DNA of 64,000 nucleotides from Streptomyces sp. H27-H5. Lineage in GTDB: Bacteria; Actinomycetota; Actinomycetes; Streptomycetales; Streptomycetaceae. The notes under the pieces are model-generated. The model searched no databases and was not told the origin of the DNA. It saw only the letters and a program-made list of their open reading frames with translations. The stretch is from the NCBI RefSeq assembly GCF_026627505.1, contig NZ_JAPNLK010000032.1:22516-86515 (forward strand), read 5' to 3'. The first letter of the stretch is position 1; each line of letters starts with the position of its first letter. Shown here piece by piece: positions 1 through 9,400 of the stretch. The position numbers were made by a program, and so were the translations under genes.

Positions 1-2
1 CG

Positions 3-812
3 CAGGGCTCGCGGCCCCCGCTGTTCTGCGTGCATCCGGTGGTGGGCGATGGGTTCGGGTACGCGGGATTGCTGCGCGGCCTCGGCCCCGATCAGCCCGT
101 GTACGCGTTGCAGGGCATCGGCCCGGCGGGCGGAGGGGAACGTCCGGCCGACATGGGCGCGCTCGCGGCCGAGTACGCGCGGCGCATCCGCGAGGTGCGG
201 CCCCACGGCCCGTACCGGCTGCTGGGATGGTCGTTCGGCGGCGTGCTCGCGCACGAGATCGCGGTCCAGCTCAAGGAGAGCGGCGAGACGGTCGACCTGG
301 TGGCGCTGATGGACAGTACGGCCCCCACGGCGGCCGACGTGCGGCAGGGAACGGTCACCGAGGGCGAGGTCCTGCTCCGGCTCCTCGACGCGGTGCGCGC
401 TCCCCGGGAGCGCATGGAGGCGGCCGCCGACGGGAGGTGGACACCGGACGCGGAGGAGTTGCTCGGGTTGCTCGCGCCCGCCTTGGGCGCGTCGGCGCCG
501 CGTGACGCGGCCCAGTTGGCGGTGATGCTGGACACCTGCCGCTACCACGGCGAGCTGATGGCCCGCTGGTTCCCGAGGGTGCTCGACGGCGGGCTGATGA
601 CGTTCACCGCCACCGCCGAGTTCGCCTACGACGGCCCCGGGGCGGGTGCGGGGCAGTCCGTGGCGGGTCCGCAGAGCTGGGTGAACCACGTCGTGGGACG
701 CATCGAGGACCATCCGATCGACGCCCGGCACCTGGAGCTGGCCGATCCCGGCCCGATCGACGAGATCGGGCGGATCCTCGCCGCCGCGCTGGAGCGGAGG
801 GAGGGCCGATGA
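3..812 (+). CDS. NRPS C-terminal thioesterase domain (5' end outside the window)
   Basis: This is the 3' end of a larger gene; the reading frame is open from base 3 with no start of its own, so the first residues (PPLFCVHPVVGDG) are already inside a domain. It is a type I thioesterase domain of the alpha/beta hydrolase fold, which releases or cyclises the finished chain from the last carrier protein of an assembly line. The nucleophile elbow GWSFGG is seen around residue 77, and the catalytic His is probably in DARHLEL near the end. The stop at 810-812 overlaps an ATG (809), but nothing recognisable follows. The gene belongs with the NRPS-PKS genes that start at 2047, and this release domain probably ends that line even though it lies physically first here. 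The domain call is secure; which line it serves is inferred from location. Confidence 0.85.
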   Translation, partial: QGSRPPLFCVHPVVGDGFGYAGLLRGLGPDQPVYALQGIGPAGGGERPADMGALAAEYARRIREVRPHGPYRLLGWSFGGVLAHEIAVQLKESGETVDLVALMDSTAPTAADVRQGTVTEGEVLLRLLDAVRAPRERMEAAADGRWTPDAEELLGLLAPALGASAPRDAAQLAVMLDTCRYHGELMARWFPRVLDGGLMTFTATAEFAYDGPGAGAGQSVAGPQSWVNHVVGRIEDHPIDARHLELADPGPIDEIGRILAAALERREGR

Positions 813-887
813 GCACGACATCGGGCACGGTGTTCGCCCCGGGGCAGGGGCGGTGCGCGGCGGTCCGCGAGGGCTTCCGGCCCGCGG

Positions 888-928
888 ACCGGCCGTCCGG
901 GTCCCTGGAACGGGTCCGGACGGCCGGT
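888..928. terminator. Bidirectional hairpin terminator
   Basis: A perfect 12-bp inverted repeat (CCGGCCGTCCGG at 889-900 with its complement at 916-927), extended by an A-T pair outside and by weaker pairs inside, lies between two convergent genes (thioesterase-domain end at 812, type II thioesterase end at 968). There is no T-run, as is common for Streptomyces terminators. Confidence 0.65.
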
Positions 929-967
929 GGCCGGAACACGACCGCGTCTTCCCGCGGTGGACGACGG

Positions 968-1774
968 TCAGCCGTGGCCCGGGGCGTCCTGGTCGGCGGC
1001 CTCGGCGGCCAGTTCGGCCATCACCTCGGCGCGGTGCGTGTGCAGGAAGAAGTGGTCTCCGGGCAGGATGCGGTGGCGGAAGCGGGCGGCCGTCGTCGAG
1101 CGCCAGCCGCTGATCCACTCCGGGCCGGCGAGCTTGTCGTCCGCACCGCCGAGCGCCACGACCGGGCAGGGCAGGACGGTGGGGCGCACCCGCGTCGTGT
1201 AGTCGGCGAGCAGCGTCAGGTCGGCGCGGATCACCGGCAGGAGCAGGTCCACCAGGTCCTGATGCTCCAACACCTCGGCCGGGGTGCCGCCGAGTTCGAC
1301 GATGCCCTTCATCAGCCGGTCGTCGCTCAGGTCGTGGAGCGTCGCCACGGCCGGCGCGCCCGGGGGCCTGCCGCCGGAGACGATCACGGAGACCGGCAGG
1401 GGCAGTTCCTCGGCGGCGAGTCGGCGGGCCGTCTCGTAGGCGATCTGCGAACCCATGCTGTGGCCGAAGAGCATGAACCGCTCGTCCGCCGGCCGGTGGG
1501 CGAGCACGTCGAGGAGTCCTTCGACCACCTGGTCCATGGAGCGCAGCGGCTCTTCGGCGAGTCGGGTGCCGCGGCCGGGCAGCTCCACCGGAACGAACCG
1601 TAGGCCCGGCTGGTGTTGACCACGCGCCCAGGGCAGGTAGGAGCCGGCCGAGCCTCCCGCGTGCGGCAGACAGTAGACGCGGACCGGTCCGGCGGCGCCG
1701 TCCGGATCGGGCGCGGAATCCCATGGCGTCCATCGGCTCCGGTCGGACCTGGGGGCGTTCAGATGGCCGATCAC
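968..1774 (-). CDS. Type II (proofreading) thioesterase
   Basis: This is a free-standing alpha/beta hydrolase of the GrsT/RifR type, 268 aa, the usual size. Such enzymes remove misloaded or stalled acyl groups from carrier proteins of NRPS and PKS lines in the cytoplasm. The family signatures are visible: CLPHAGGSAGSY near residue 35, GHSMGS with the nucleophile Ser near residue 106, and a late GDHFFLH carrying the catalytic His. The GTG start at 1774 is preceded by an AAGGAC ribosome site about 7 nt away. It is transcribed away from the asparagine-synthase-like gene at 2047, with a 272-bp region between them that probably holds both promoters. The family is certain; the partner synthases are inferred to be those of this cluster. 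Confidence 0.92.
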   Translation of the reverse strand: MIGHLNAPRSDRSRWTPWDSAPDPDGAAGPVRVYCLPHAGGSAGSYLPWARGQHQPGLRFVPVELPGRGTRLAEEPLRSMDQVVEGLLDVLAHRPADERFMLFGHSMGSQIAYETARRLAAEELPLPVSVIVSGGRPPGAPAVATLHDLSDDRLMKGIVELGGTPAEVLEHQDLVDLLLPVIRADLTLLADYTTRVRPTVLPCPVVALGGADDKLAGPEWISGWRSTTAARFRHRILPGDHFFLHTHRAEVMAELAAEAADQDAPGHG

Positions 1775-2046
1775 GGCGCACCGTCCTTCATGTTCGGGGT
1801 GATGTCGACAGGCTTGACGGCCTGTCTGCCGAGCTTATTGCGGGATGGGTTGGCAAGCCAGTGAGTGCGTTCTCACAATGTGCAAAGAAGATGCCTGGCG
1901 GTCTTGCGGAAGGATGGTGTCCCCCTGGTAGCGTGCGGGTCGGGGAATAAGGTTTCATGAACTCTCTTCATGAACCTGGCTCAACTGGCAAAACAGCTTG
2001 ACCTGCCGTTTTGTTGACTGGGCAGGTGCGAACGGGGACGATCTAA
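1775..2046. promoter_or_regulatory. Divergent promoter region with repeated TTCATGAA palindromes
   Basis: This intergenic stretch is clearly richer in A+T than its surroundings. It contains TTCATGAA at 1954-1961 and again at 1967-1974, 13 bp apart and each a perfect palindrome, which looks like a tandem operator. A 7-bp inverted repeat (GACAGGC 1807-1813, GCCTGTC 1820-1826) lies near the type II thioesterase side. TTGACC (1998-2003) and TTGACT (2014-2019) could be -35 boxes for the plus-strand operon, but no clear -10 is seen. GGGGA at 2034-2038 may serve as the ribosome site for the GTG at 2047. Confidence 0.5.
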
Positions 2047-3930
2047 GTGTGTGGAATCGCGGGTATATTTTGCCTGGATCGGGCGAAAGCAGCCAGCGGG
2101 CAAATCGTTGGCGACATGGCCGCCTGCCTGACCCACCGCGGTCCGGATGACTCCGGATTTCACGTCCGTGAAGGAATTGCGCTCGGCTTTCGCAGACTGG
2201 CGCTGAACGACCTCGAACGAGGAAATCAACCACATTCCTCGGAAGACGGAAACATCGTTTCCGTCTGCAATGGCGAAATCTACAATCACCGCGCCCTGCG
2301 CTCCGTGCTGCACGCCCGCGGGCACCGCTTCCGCTCCGCCTGCGACACCGAGGTCCTCGTCCACCTGTACCGCGAGTACGGGGACGACCTGACCGCCCAC
2401 CTCGACGGGCAGTTCGCCTTCGCCCTCCACGACGCGGTCGACGGGCGGCTGTTGCTGGCGCGCGACCACGCCGGCATCGTGCCGCTCTTCTACACGGTCG
2501 TGGACGGCCTCCTTGTCTTCGGCTCGGAGATCAAGGCGATTCTGCGCCATCCCGCTGTGCGCCCCGAGGTGGATCTGCGCGGCCTGGACCAGGTGATGAC
2601 CCTGCCGGGCCTGGTCAGCCCGCGGACGATGTTCGAGGGGATCCACGCCCTGCGCCCCGGCGAACGGCTCGTCGCCGACTCCGCCGGCGTGCGCATCGAA
2701 CGGTACTGGGACCTGGACTTCCCGCAGGCCGGCGATCTGGAGCCCGTCCCGGCCGAAGCCCTCGACCGGCGCCTGGACGAATCCGCGCGGCACCTGGAGA
2801 CGCTGCTGGAGGAATCGGTCGGCACCCGGCTGGCGGCCGACGTGCCGGTCGGGCTGTACCTGAGCGGCGGCCTGGACTCCAGCCTCATCGGCGCCTTCGC
2901 GGCCGCCGCGCGTCCCGGGCACCGTTGGCCCAGCTACTCCGCGGTCTTCCCCGACCACGACTTCGACGAGAGCCCGCACCAGCGGCTCGTCGCCGGCCGG
3001 CTGGGCACCGATCACCACGAGGTGCCGATCCGACACACGGATCTGGCCCGGCGGTTCACCGCCATGGTCCGGCACAGCGAGACACCGGTCCGCGAGTCCT
3101 ACAACGTCAGCTCCATGCTCCTCTCGGCGGCCGTGCGGGACGACGGCACGGTCGCCGTGCTCACCGGTGAGGGCGCCGACGAGCTCTTCGGTGGCTATCC
3201 CGGCTACCGCTTCGACGCCGCGGGCCTCGGCGGCAGTCGTCTCAGCGGCCTGGACGCCCAGTTGGAGCGGGAGATCCGGCACCGGATGTGGGGGCTCGAC
3301 ATCGGGTACGAGCAGGACCATTTGCCCGCCCACGAGTTCCGCCGCGACCTGTACGCCGACGACCTCGCCGACGCCTTCGACGGGTTCTCCGTCACGACGC
3401 AACGCCTCGTCGAACCGGACATGTTGAGGGGCCGTCACCCGCTGCACCAGCGTTCGTACCTGGACTTCCACCTGCGGCTCGCCGATCACCTGCTGGGCGA
3501 CCACGGCGACCGGATGTCGCTGGCGAACAGCGTCGAGCTGCGGTTCCCGTTCCTGGGTCGCGCCGTGGTCGACCAGGCCACCGCGCTGCCGCCCGAGCTG
3601 CTGGTCGCCCACGGCCGGGAGAAGGCCGTCCTGCGCCGGGTGGCCCGGGGGCGTGTTCCGGACGAGGTCCTGGCGCGGCCCAAGTTCGGCTTCCGCGGCC
3701 AGACCAGCAGCCACCTCCTCGACGGTGAGGCCGACTGGTTCGAGGAGCTGCTGTCACCGGCGGTCGTCCGCAAGCAGGGGTACTTCAACCCGGACACGGT
3801 CGCCGCGCTCGTACGCCGACAGCGCGACCAGAGCCGTCAGGTGCACGCGCACCTCGACACCGACTACCTGATGCTCGTCGCGACGTTCGCGCTTTTCGTC
3901 GAGGAGTTCGATCTGCCGTGTCTCGGATGA
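2047..3930 (+). CDS. asnB: Asparagine synthase (glutamine-hydrolysing)-like amidotransferase
   Basis: The family makes amides from carboxylates with glutamine and ATP. The 627-aa protein has the N-terminal class II glutaminase domain, starting directly at the catalytic Cys2 (MCGIAGIF), and a C-terminal synthetase domain with the PPi-loop SGGLDS around residue 275, so both active sites look intact. The GTG start is forced because Cys must be residue 2 after Met removal. It is the first gene of the long plus-strand biosynthetic series and overlaps the next gene by an ATGA. In antibiotic clusters such proteins often amidate a precursor or the assembly-line product rather than make free asparagine. 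That role is inferred here; a primary-metabolic AsnB is possible but less likely given the operon. Confidence 0.9.
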   Translation: MCGIAGIFCLDRAKAASGQIVGDMAACLTHRGPDDSGFHVREGIALGFRRLALNDLERGNQPHSSEDGNIVSVCNGEIYNHRALRSVLHARGHRFRSACDTEVLVHLYREYGDDLTAHLDGQFAFALHDAVDGRLLLARDHAGIVPLFYTVVDGLLVFGSEIKAILRHPAVRPEVDLRGLDQVMTLPGLVSPRTMFEGIHALRPGERLVADSAGVRIERYWDLDFPQAGDLEPVPAEALDRRLDESARHLETLLEESVGTRLAADVPVGLYLSGGLDSSLIGAFAAAARPGHRWPSYSAVFPDHDFDESPHQRLVAGRLGTDHHEVPIRHTDLARRFTAMVRHSETPVRESYNVSSMLLSAAVRDDGTVAVLTGEGADELFGGYPGYRFDAAGLGGSRLSGLDAQLEREIRHRMWGLDIGYEQDHLPAHEFRRDLYADDLADAFDGFSVTTQRLVEPDMLRGRHPLHQRSYLDFHLRLADHLLGDHGDRMSLANSVELRFPFLGRAVVDQATALPPELLVAHGREKAVLRRVARGRVPDEVLARPKFGFRGQTSSHLLDGEADWFEELLSPAVVRKQGYFNPDTVAALVRRQRDQSRQVHAHLDTDYLMLVATFALFVEEFDLPCLG

Positions 3931-4685
3931 CCCGCTCCACCTCCGACGACGGGGGTGGCTGTCCGCCCTCCCCCGCTCCGGACATCCCCTCCCATCCGCT
4001 CGTCGGCGTCGTCGGCGGCATGGGGCCGTTGGCCTCCACGGAACTGCTGCGGACCGTCTACCGGTCCTGCGTCGGGCAGGCCGAACAGGACACGCCCCGG
4101 ATCCTGCTCTGGTCCGACCCTGCCGTGGTCGACCGCACCGAGGCGATCGGCCGGGGCGAACTGGGAACGCTGCTGCGATCCGTGGAGACGGCGGTGCGCG
4201 GACTGGTCTCCGCCGGGGCGGAACGCGTGGTCATCGCCTGCGTGACGGCCCATCACGTACTGGACCACCTGCCGCCCGAACTCGCCAAGCGGTGCATCTC
4301 GTTGGTCGAGATCATCCACGAGGAACTGGCCCGCGCGGACGAGCCGCACCTGCTGCTCTGCACCCGCGGGACCGCCCAGGCGGGCATCCTCACCTCCGGC
4401 CCGCGCGCGGCCGAATCGGCGCACCGTCTGGTGCTGCTGGATCCGGACGACCAGGAGGCCCTCCACCGTGAGGTGTACCGGATCAAGCGCGGCGACGACC
4501 CTGCGGCGACGGTGGACTTCCTGCGCGCCACCCTGTCGCGCTACGGCGTGAACGCGTACGTCGCCGCGTGCACCGAACTCCACCTGGTCACCCGGGCGAT
4601 CGAGGAGTCCGGCCGAGCGGACGACTTCCCTGCCATCGACCCCCTGTCGGTCGTGGCGCGACGGATCACGAACGGAGAGCTGTGA
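3927..4685 (+). CDS. Aspartate/glutamate racemase family protein
   Basis: This 252-aa protein is of the cofactor-independent Asp/Glu/hydantoin racemase family, which inverts the alpha carbon of an acidic amino acid using two cysteines. The N-terminal VGVVGGMGPLAS motif and both cysteine motifs (ACVTAHH, Cys near 105; AACTELH, Cys near 215) are present, so activity is plausible. The ATG at 3927 overlaps the preceding stop (ATGA); a GTG at 3918 is an alternative start. It is translationally coupled to the amidotransferase before it and to the A-T protein after it (GTGA at 4682). Since no epimerisation domain is seen in the NRPS genes of this window, it may supply a D-amino acid to the line. The substrate is not shown by the sequence. 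Confidence 0.85.
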   Translation: MTRSTSDDGGGCPPSPAPDIPSHPLVGVVGGMGPLASTELLRTVYRSCVGQAEQDTPRILLWSDPAVVDRTEAIGRGELGTLLRSVETAVRGLVSAGAERVVIACVTAHHVLDHLPPELAKRCISLVEIIHEELARADEPHLLLCTRGTAQAGILTSGPRAAESAHRLVLLDPDDQEALHREVYRIKRGDDPAATVDFLRATLSRYGVNAYVAACTELHLVTRAIEESGRADDFPAIDPLSVVARRITNGEL

Positions 4686-6457
4686 GCCACACGAAGATCC
4701 TGGACCGCTGGGCCGGACAGGTGGAGGGCGACGGCCGGGCCCCGGCGGTCACCACCCCCGACCGCGTCTGGAGCCGTCGGGAACTCGCCGAGTTCGCGTC
4801 CGGTCTGCGGGCCGTCCTCGCGGCCGGCGACGGGCCGCGCCGCGGCCCTGTGCTGGTGGCCTGCGCCGACCCCGTGGCCGTCATGGCGACCATCCTGGCC
4901 TGCGTCGCCGCGGGCAGGGCGTTCGCCCCGGTGGACGTGCGCCAGCCCGCCGCCCGCTGGACGGCGATCCTGGAGGACCTGGGACCCGACCACGTCGTCT
5001 GCGACGCCGCGGGGCGCGCCGCGCTCGAAGGCTGCGACACGGGCGGGGCCGTACGGATCGACGCCGAGACGGTCGACGCCGAGGCGCGGTCCGCGCGGGC
5101 GTGGCACGTCGACGACTGGCGCGCGCTCGACGTCCCCGACGGCGGGTACGTCTACTTCACCTCGGGCACCACCGGCCGTCCCAAGGGCATCCGGGGCAGC
5201 CTGACCGCCGTCGCCCACTTCCTGGACTGGGAGGCCGGGGAGCTGCGGGTCGGCCCCGGCACCCGGGTCTCCCTCCTCACCTCGCCCGGCTTCGACGCGT
5301 TCCTGCGCGACGCGCTGCTCCCGCTGTGCGCGGGCGGGACCGTCGAGGTGGCCGGATCCGGCGGGGTGCCGGTCGGCGCCGCGCTCGCCGCGTGGTTGGA
5401 GGAGCGCGCCGTCGAGGTGCTGCACTGCGTGCCGACCGTCTTCCGTACGCTGCGCTCCGCCGGCCTCACCGCGGGCTCGCTGCCCGGGCTGCGGGCCGTG
5501 CTGCTGGCCGGCGAGCCGGTGCGGGCCGCGGACGTCGCCTGGTGGCACGGGCTGTTCGGCGACGCCAAGGAGCTCGTCAACCTGTACGGGCCGTCCGAGA
5601 CGACCATGACCAAGGTGTTCCACCGGCTGACCGCCGAGGACGCCGTCGCCGAGACCGTGCCGGTGGGCCGCCCCATGCCGGGTGTGGAGATCCGCGTACT
5701 GCTCGGCGGGAAGCCCGTCACGGGTGCGATCGGCGAGGTGGAACTGCGTACCCCGTTCCCGCTCGGCGGGTACCTCGACGGTTCCGCCGGCGGGTTCCGC
5801 GACGGCGACCGCTTCCGTACGGGCGACCTGGGCAGACTGCGCGAGGACGGCGTCCTGGAGGTGCTCGGGCGGCGGGACCAGCAGGTGAAGGTCAACGGCG
5901 TGCGCATCGAGCTCGGCGAGGTCGAGGACGTGCTCCGTCGTCACCCGGGGGTGCAGGACGCCTGCGCGGCCGCCGTGGAGGAGCCGGGCGCCGAGGCCGT
6001 GCTGTGCGCGTACGTCGTCGCCGACGGGGTGACGGACGAGGAGCTGCGCGCCCACACCGCCGCCGGTCTGGCCCCCGGAAGCCGGCCCTCGGTGTACGTA
6101 CGGCTCGCCTCGGTGCCCCGCACCCTCAACGGCAAGACCGACCGCCGGGCCCTCCCGCTGCCTTCCGCCGCCTACGCCGGCGACGCCGGACAGGCTCCCC
6201 TGGACGGCCTGGAGAGCGAGATCGCGGCCATCTGGAGCGAGCTGCTGCACCTTCCGGGGATCGGCCGCGACGACGACTTCACCCTGCTCGGCGGCGACTC
6301 GCTGGCGATCGCCCGGTTGCTGGACCGGCTGCGCAGCCGCTTCGCCGTGGACGTCCCCGTCGGCGCCTTCGTGAGGCGGCCCACCGTCGCCGGCCTCGCC
6401 GCCGTGATCACCGACGGCCGTGACGGACACCCCGGCGCGGCAAGGAGCACCCGATGA
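4682..6457 (+). CDS. Free-standing NRPS adenylation-thiolation (A-T) protein
   Basis: This 591-aa protein activates an amino or carboxylic acid as the adenylate and loads it on its own carrier domain. The adenylation domain has core A3 TSGTTGRPKG (near 160), A5 YGPSETT (near 302), A7 FRTGDL (near 378) and A10 NGKTD (near 483). The carrier has LGGDS with the phosphopantetheine Ser near 540. The GTG at 4682 overlaps the previous stop; a longer open frame upstream lies inside the racemase gene and was rejected. There is no condensation domain, and the next gene begins with one, so this is a candidate loading module. By eye against GrsA positions the pocket reads D-A-R-H-L-A-L-M-T, which I do not recognise, so the substrate is unassigned. 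Confidence 0.9.
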   Translation: MSHTKILDRWAGQVEGDGRAPAVTTPDRVWSRRELAEFASGLRAVLAAGDGPRRGPVLVACADPVAVMATILACVAAGRAFAPVDVRQPAARWTAILEDLGPDHVVCDAAGRAALEGCDTGGAVRIDAETVDAEARSARAWHVDDWRALDVPDGGYVYFTSGTTGRPKGIRGSLTAVAHFLDWEAGELRVGPGTRVSLLTSPGFDAFLRDALLPLCAGGTVEVAGSGGVPVGAALAAWLEERAVEVLHCVPTVFRTLRSAGLTAGSLPGLRAVLLAGEPVRAADVAWWHGLFGDAKELVNLYGPSETTMTKVFHRLTAEDAVAETVPVGRPMPGVEIRVLLGGKPVTGAIGEVELRTPFPLGGYLDGSAGGFRDGDRFRTGDLGRLREDGVLEVLGRRDQQVKVNGVRIELGEVEDVLRRHPGVQDACAAAVEEPGAEAVLCAYVVADGVTDEELRAHTAAGLAPGSRPSVYVRLASVPRTLNGKTDRRALPLPSAAYAGDAGQAPLDGLESEIAAIWSELLHLPGIGRDDDFTLLGGDSLAIARLLDRLRSRFAVDVPVGAFVRRPTVAGLAAVITDGRDGHPGAARSTR

Positions 6458-9400
6458 GCCCCGCCGCGCCCCTGCCCTCGCGCCCGGACCGGCGTACGGC
6501 CCCGCTCTCGTACGCCCAGCGGGCCATCTGGCGGGCCGAGCAGGTGCTGCCGGGCACCGCGCTGCACAACGAGACGGCGGCGTTCCGGCTGACCGGGCCG
6601 GTGGACGCCGACGCGCTGGAGCGTGCCCTGGCCGAACTCGCCACCCGTCACGAGGTGATGCGCTGCGCCGTCGTCACCGACGAGGACGGCGCGCCGGTAC
6701 AGCGGTTCGAGGACCGCACGCGTCCGGCCGTGGAGCGGGTCGATCTGACCGGGCACCCGCGGGAGGATCGTGAGCGGCTCCTCGTCGAGCTCGTCGCCGG
6801 CGCGGCCTCGGTTCCGTTCGACCTGTCGGGGCGTCCGCCGTTGATGCGCACCCACCTCTTCCGGTTGGCCGAGCGGGAACACCTGTTGTTGTTCACCGCC
6901 CACCACATCGTGGTGGACGCCTGGGCGTTCGGGGTCTTCCTGGAGGAACTGGCTGACCGGTACGCGGTGGAGACGAGCGGCCCGGCCTCCCTCGCGGAGG
7001 AACTGCCCCGGTCCGCCGTGGACTTCGGCGACTACGCGGCCTGGCAGCGCACCGACCCGGACGCGGGTCGCGGCCTGGAGCACTGGCGCGACCGGCTCGG
7101 GGACGACCCGGAGCCGGTGCGCCTGCCGTCGGACGGGCGGCGCGTCGGCGCCGCCGACGAGCCGCCGGGCACGGCGCGGGTGGCGGGCGCGCTGCACGGG
7201 TTCACCCTCCCCGCAGGGCTCGTCGCACGGCTCTCGGCGCTCGGCCGGGCCGAACTCACCAGTGTCTCGGCCGTCGTCCTCACGGCGTACTGCGTCGTCG
7301 TCCAGCGGTACGCGGGGCAGGACGACCTCGTCGTCGGCATGCCCGTGGCCACCCGCAACCGGCCCGCGCTCGGCGGCATGATCGGCCCGCTGCTCAACGT
7401 GATGGCGCACCGGGTGGACCTGAGCGGGACGCCGACCTTCCGGGAGGCGCTGCATCGCACCCGGCAGGCGCTCAAGGCGGACCTCAGGCACCGGGACACC
7501 CCCTTCGACCTGGTGGTCGAGGATCTCGGCCCCGGGACGGGCGCCGGTCGTACGCCGCTGTTCCAGCTGATGTACGCCTTCCACAGCGGCCCCACCACGA
7601 CCCTGCGGCTGCCGGGTGTCGAGACCGCGCCGGCGCCGTCGCACAGCGGCACCGCCAAGTACGACCTGTCGCTGTTCCTGCGGCCCCGGCCGTCCGGCGA
7701 CCTGGACGCCTCGCTGGAGTACCGCACGGCGCTGCTCGCCCCGGAGACCGTCGCCGGGTTCGCCGACGCGCTGTCGTGCCTGCTGGCCGCCGCCGCGGAC
7801 GACCCGGGCCGGCCGATCGTCGACCTGCCGGTCACCACGCCGGACGAGACCCGCAGGATCGTGCGGGACTTCAACACGAGCGACCCGTCGTCGCCTGCCT
7901 GGGGCGCCGTCCCCGAGGCGCTGCGCGTCCTCGCCCTGCGCGACGGGGACGCTCCCGCGGTCGGCTCCGCCGACGGGACCCTCACCCGGGCCGACGTGGC
8001 CGGCGCCGCCGACCGGGTGGCGGCCGCGCTCGCCGGCCGGTGCGGGGTACGAGCGGGCGACCGGGTGGCCCTGCGGGTCCGGCGCGACGCCGGACTGATC
8101 CCGCTGATCGTCGGGGTGTGGCGGGCCGGCGCCGTGCTGGTGCCGCTCGACGCGGCGATGCCCGACGAGCGGGCGGCGCACGTGCTGAAGGACAGCGGCG
8201 CGCGGCTGCTGGTCGCCGACGAAGCGCTCGGCGCCGGCCTCGCGGACGCCGCCGGGGAGGGGACGCCCCTCCTCGACCCGCGGGAGCTGTCGGACGGCCC
8301 GGCGCCCGCCGCCGGGGACGTGCCGTTTCCCGACGGTCCGGCGCCCGAGGCCCTCGCGTACCTGATGTACACCTCGGGTTCCACCGGGACGCCCAAGGGT
8401 GTGGCGGTGCCGCACGGCTGTGTGGCGAACCTCCTGCACAGCGTGGTGCGGGAGCCGGGCATCGAGGAGCGCGACGTGCTCGTCGCCGTCACCTCGCTCA
8501 CCTTCGACATCAGTGTCCTGGAACTGTTCGCCCCGCTCGTCGCGGGCGCCCGGGTGGTGATCGCGCCGCGCGAGACGGTCCGCGACGCGGAGGCCCTGGG
8601 GACGCTGTTGGAGAAGTCCGGGGCCACGCTGATGCAGGCCACGCCGTCGCTGTGGCGGGGTCTGTTGGACGGCGGCTGGCCGGGCCTGGGCGGCCTTCGG
8701 GCTTTCAGCGGCGGCGAGGCCCTCGACGAGGTACTGGCCGGGCGGCTCCTGGAGCGCTGCGCCGAGGTGTGGAACCTGTACGGGCCCACCGAGACGACGA
8801 TCTGGTCCACCGCCGGGCGCGTCCTGCCGGGCGAACCGGTGACCGTGGGGCGTCCCGTCGCCCGCACCGTCTGCCACGTCCTGGACGCGGCCGGTCGGCC
8901 CGTGCCCGTCGGGGCCGTCGGCGAGCTGGTCGTCGGCGGGGCGGGCGTGACGGCCGGCTACTGGAACCGGCCCGAGCTGACCTCGACCGTCTTCGTGCCG
9001 GACCCGGTCACCGAGACCGGCGGGACCGTCTACCGCACCGGTGACCTGGCCCGGTACCTGCCGGACGGCCGGCTGGTCGTGCTGGGGCGGGTGGACCAGC
9101 AGGTCAAGATCCTCGGCCATCGCATCGAACCGGGCGAGGTCGAAGCCCTGTTGGGTTCCCACGAGGACGTACGGCAGGTCGCCGTGGTCATCGATCGCGC
9201 GGGGGCCTCGGGCCCGCGCCTGGTCGCGTTCGTCGTCCCGGCGCGGACCGGCGGGGTGTCGACCGAGGCGCTGCGCCGGCACCTGCGCGAGCGGCTGCCC
9301 GCGGCGGCCGTCCCGGCCGTGTTCGACGCGGTCGCCGAACTGCCGTTGAACACCAGCGGCAAGATCGACCGGCCCGCGTTGACCCGCGCGGCGCGCACCC

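Noticed and set aside
809..1603. 264-codon plus-strand frame after the thioesterase domain
   Set aside because: Most of it is antisense to the clearly real type II thioesterase gene and it resembles nothing known; only its ribosome site is notable.
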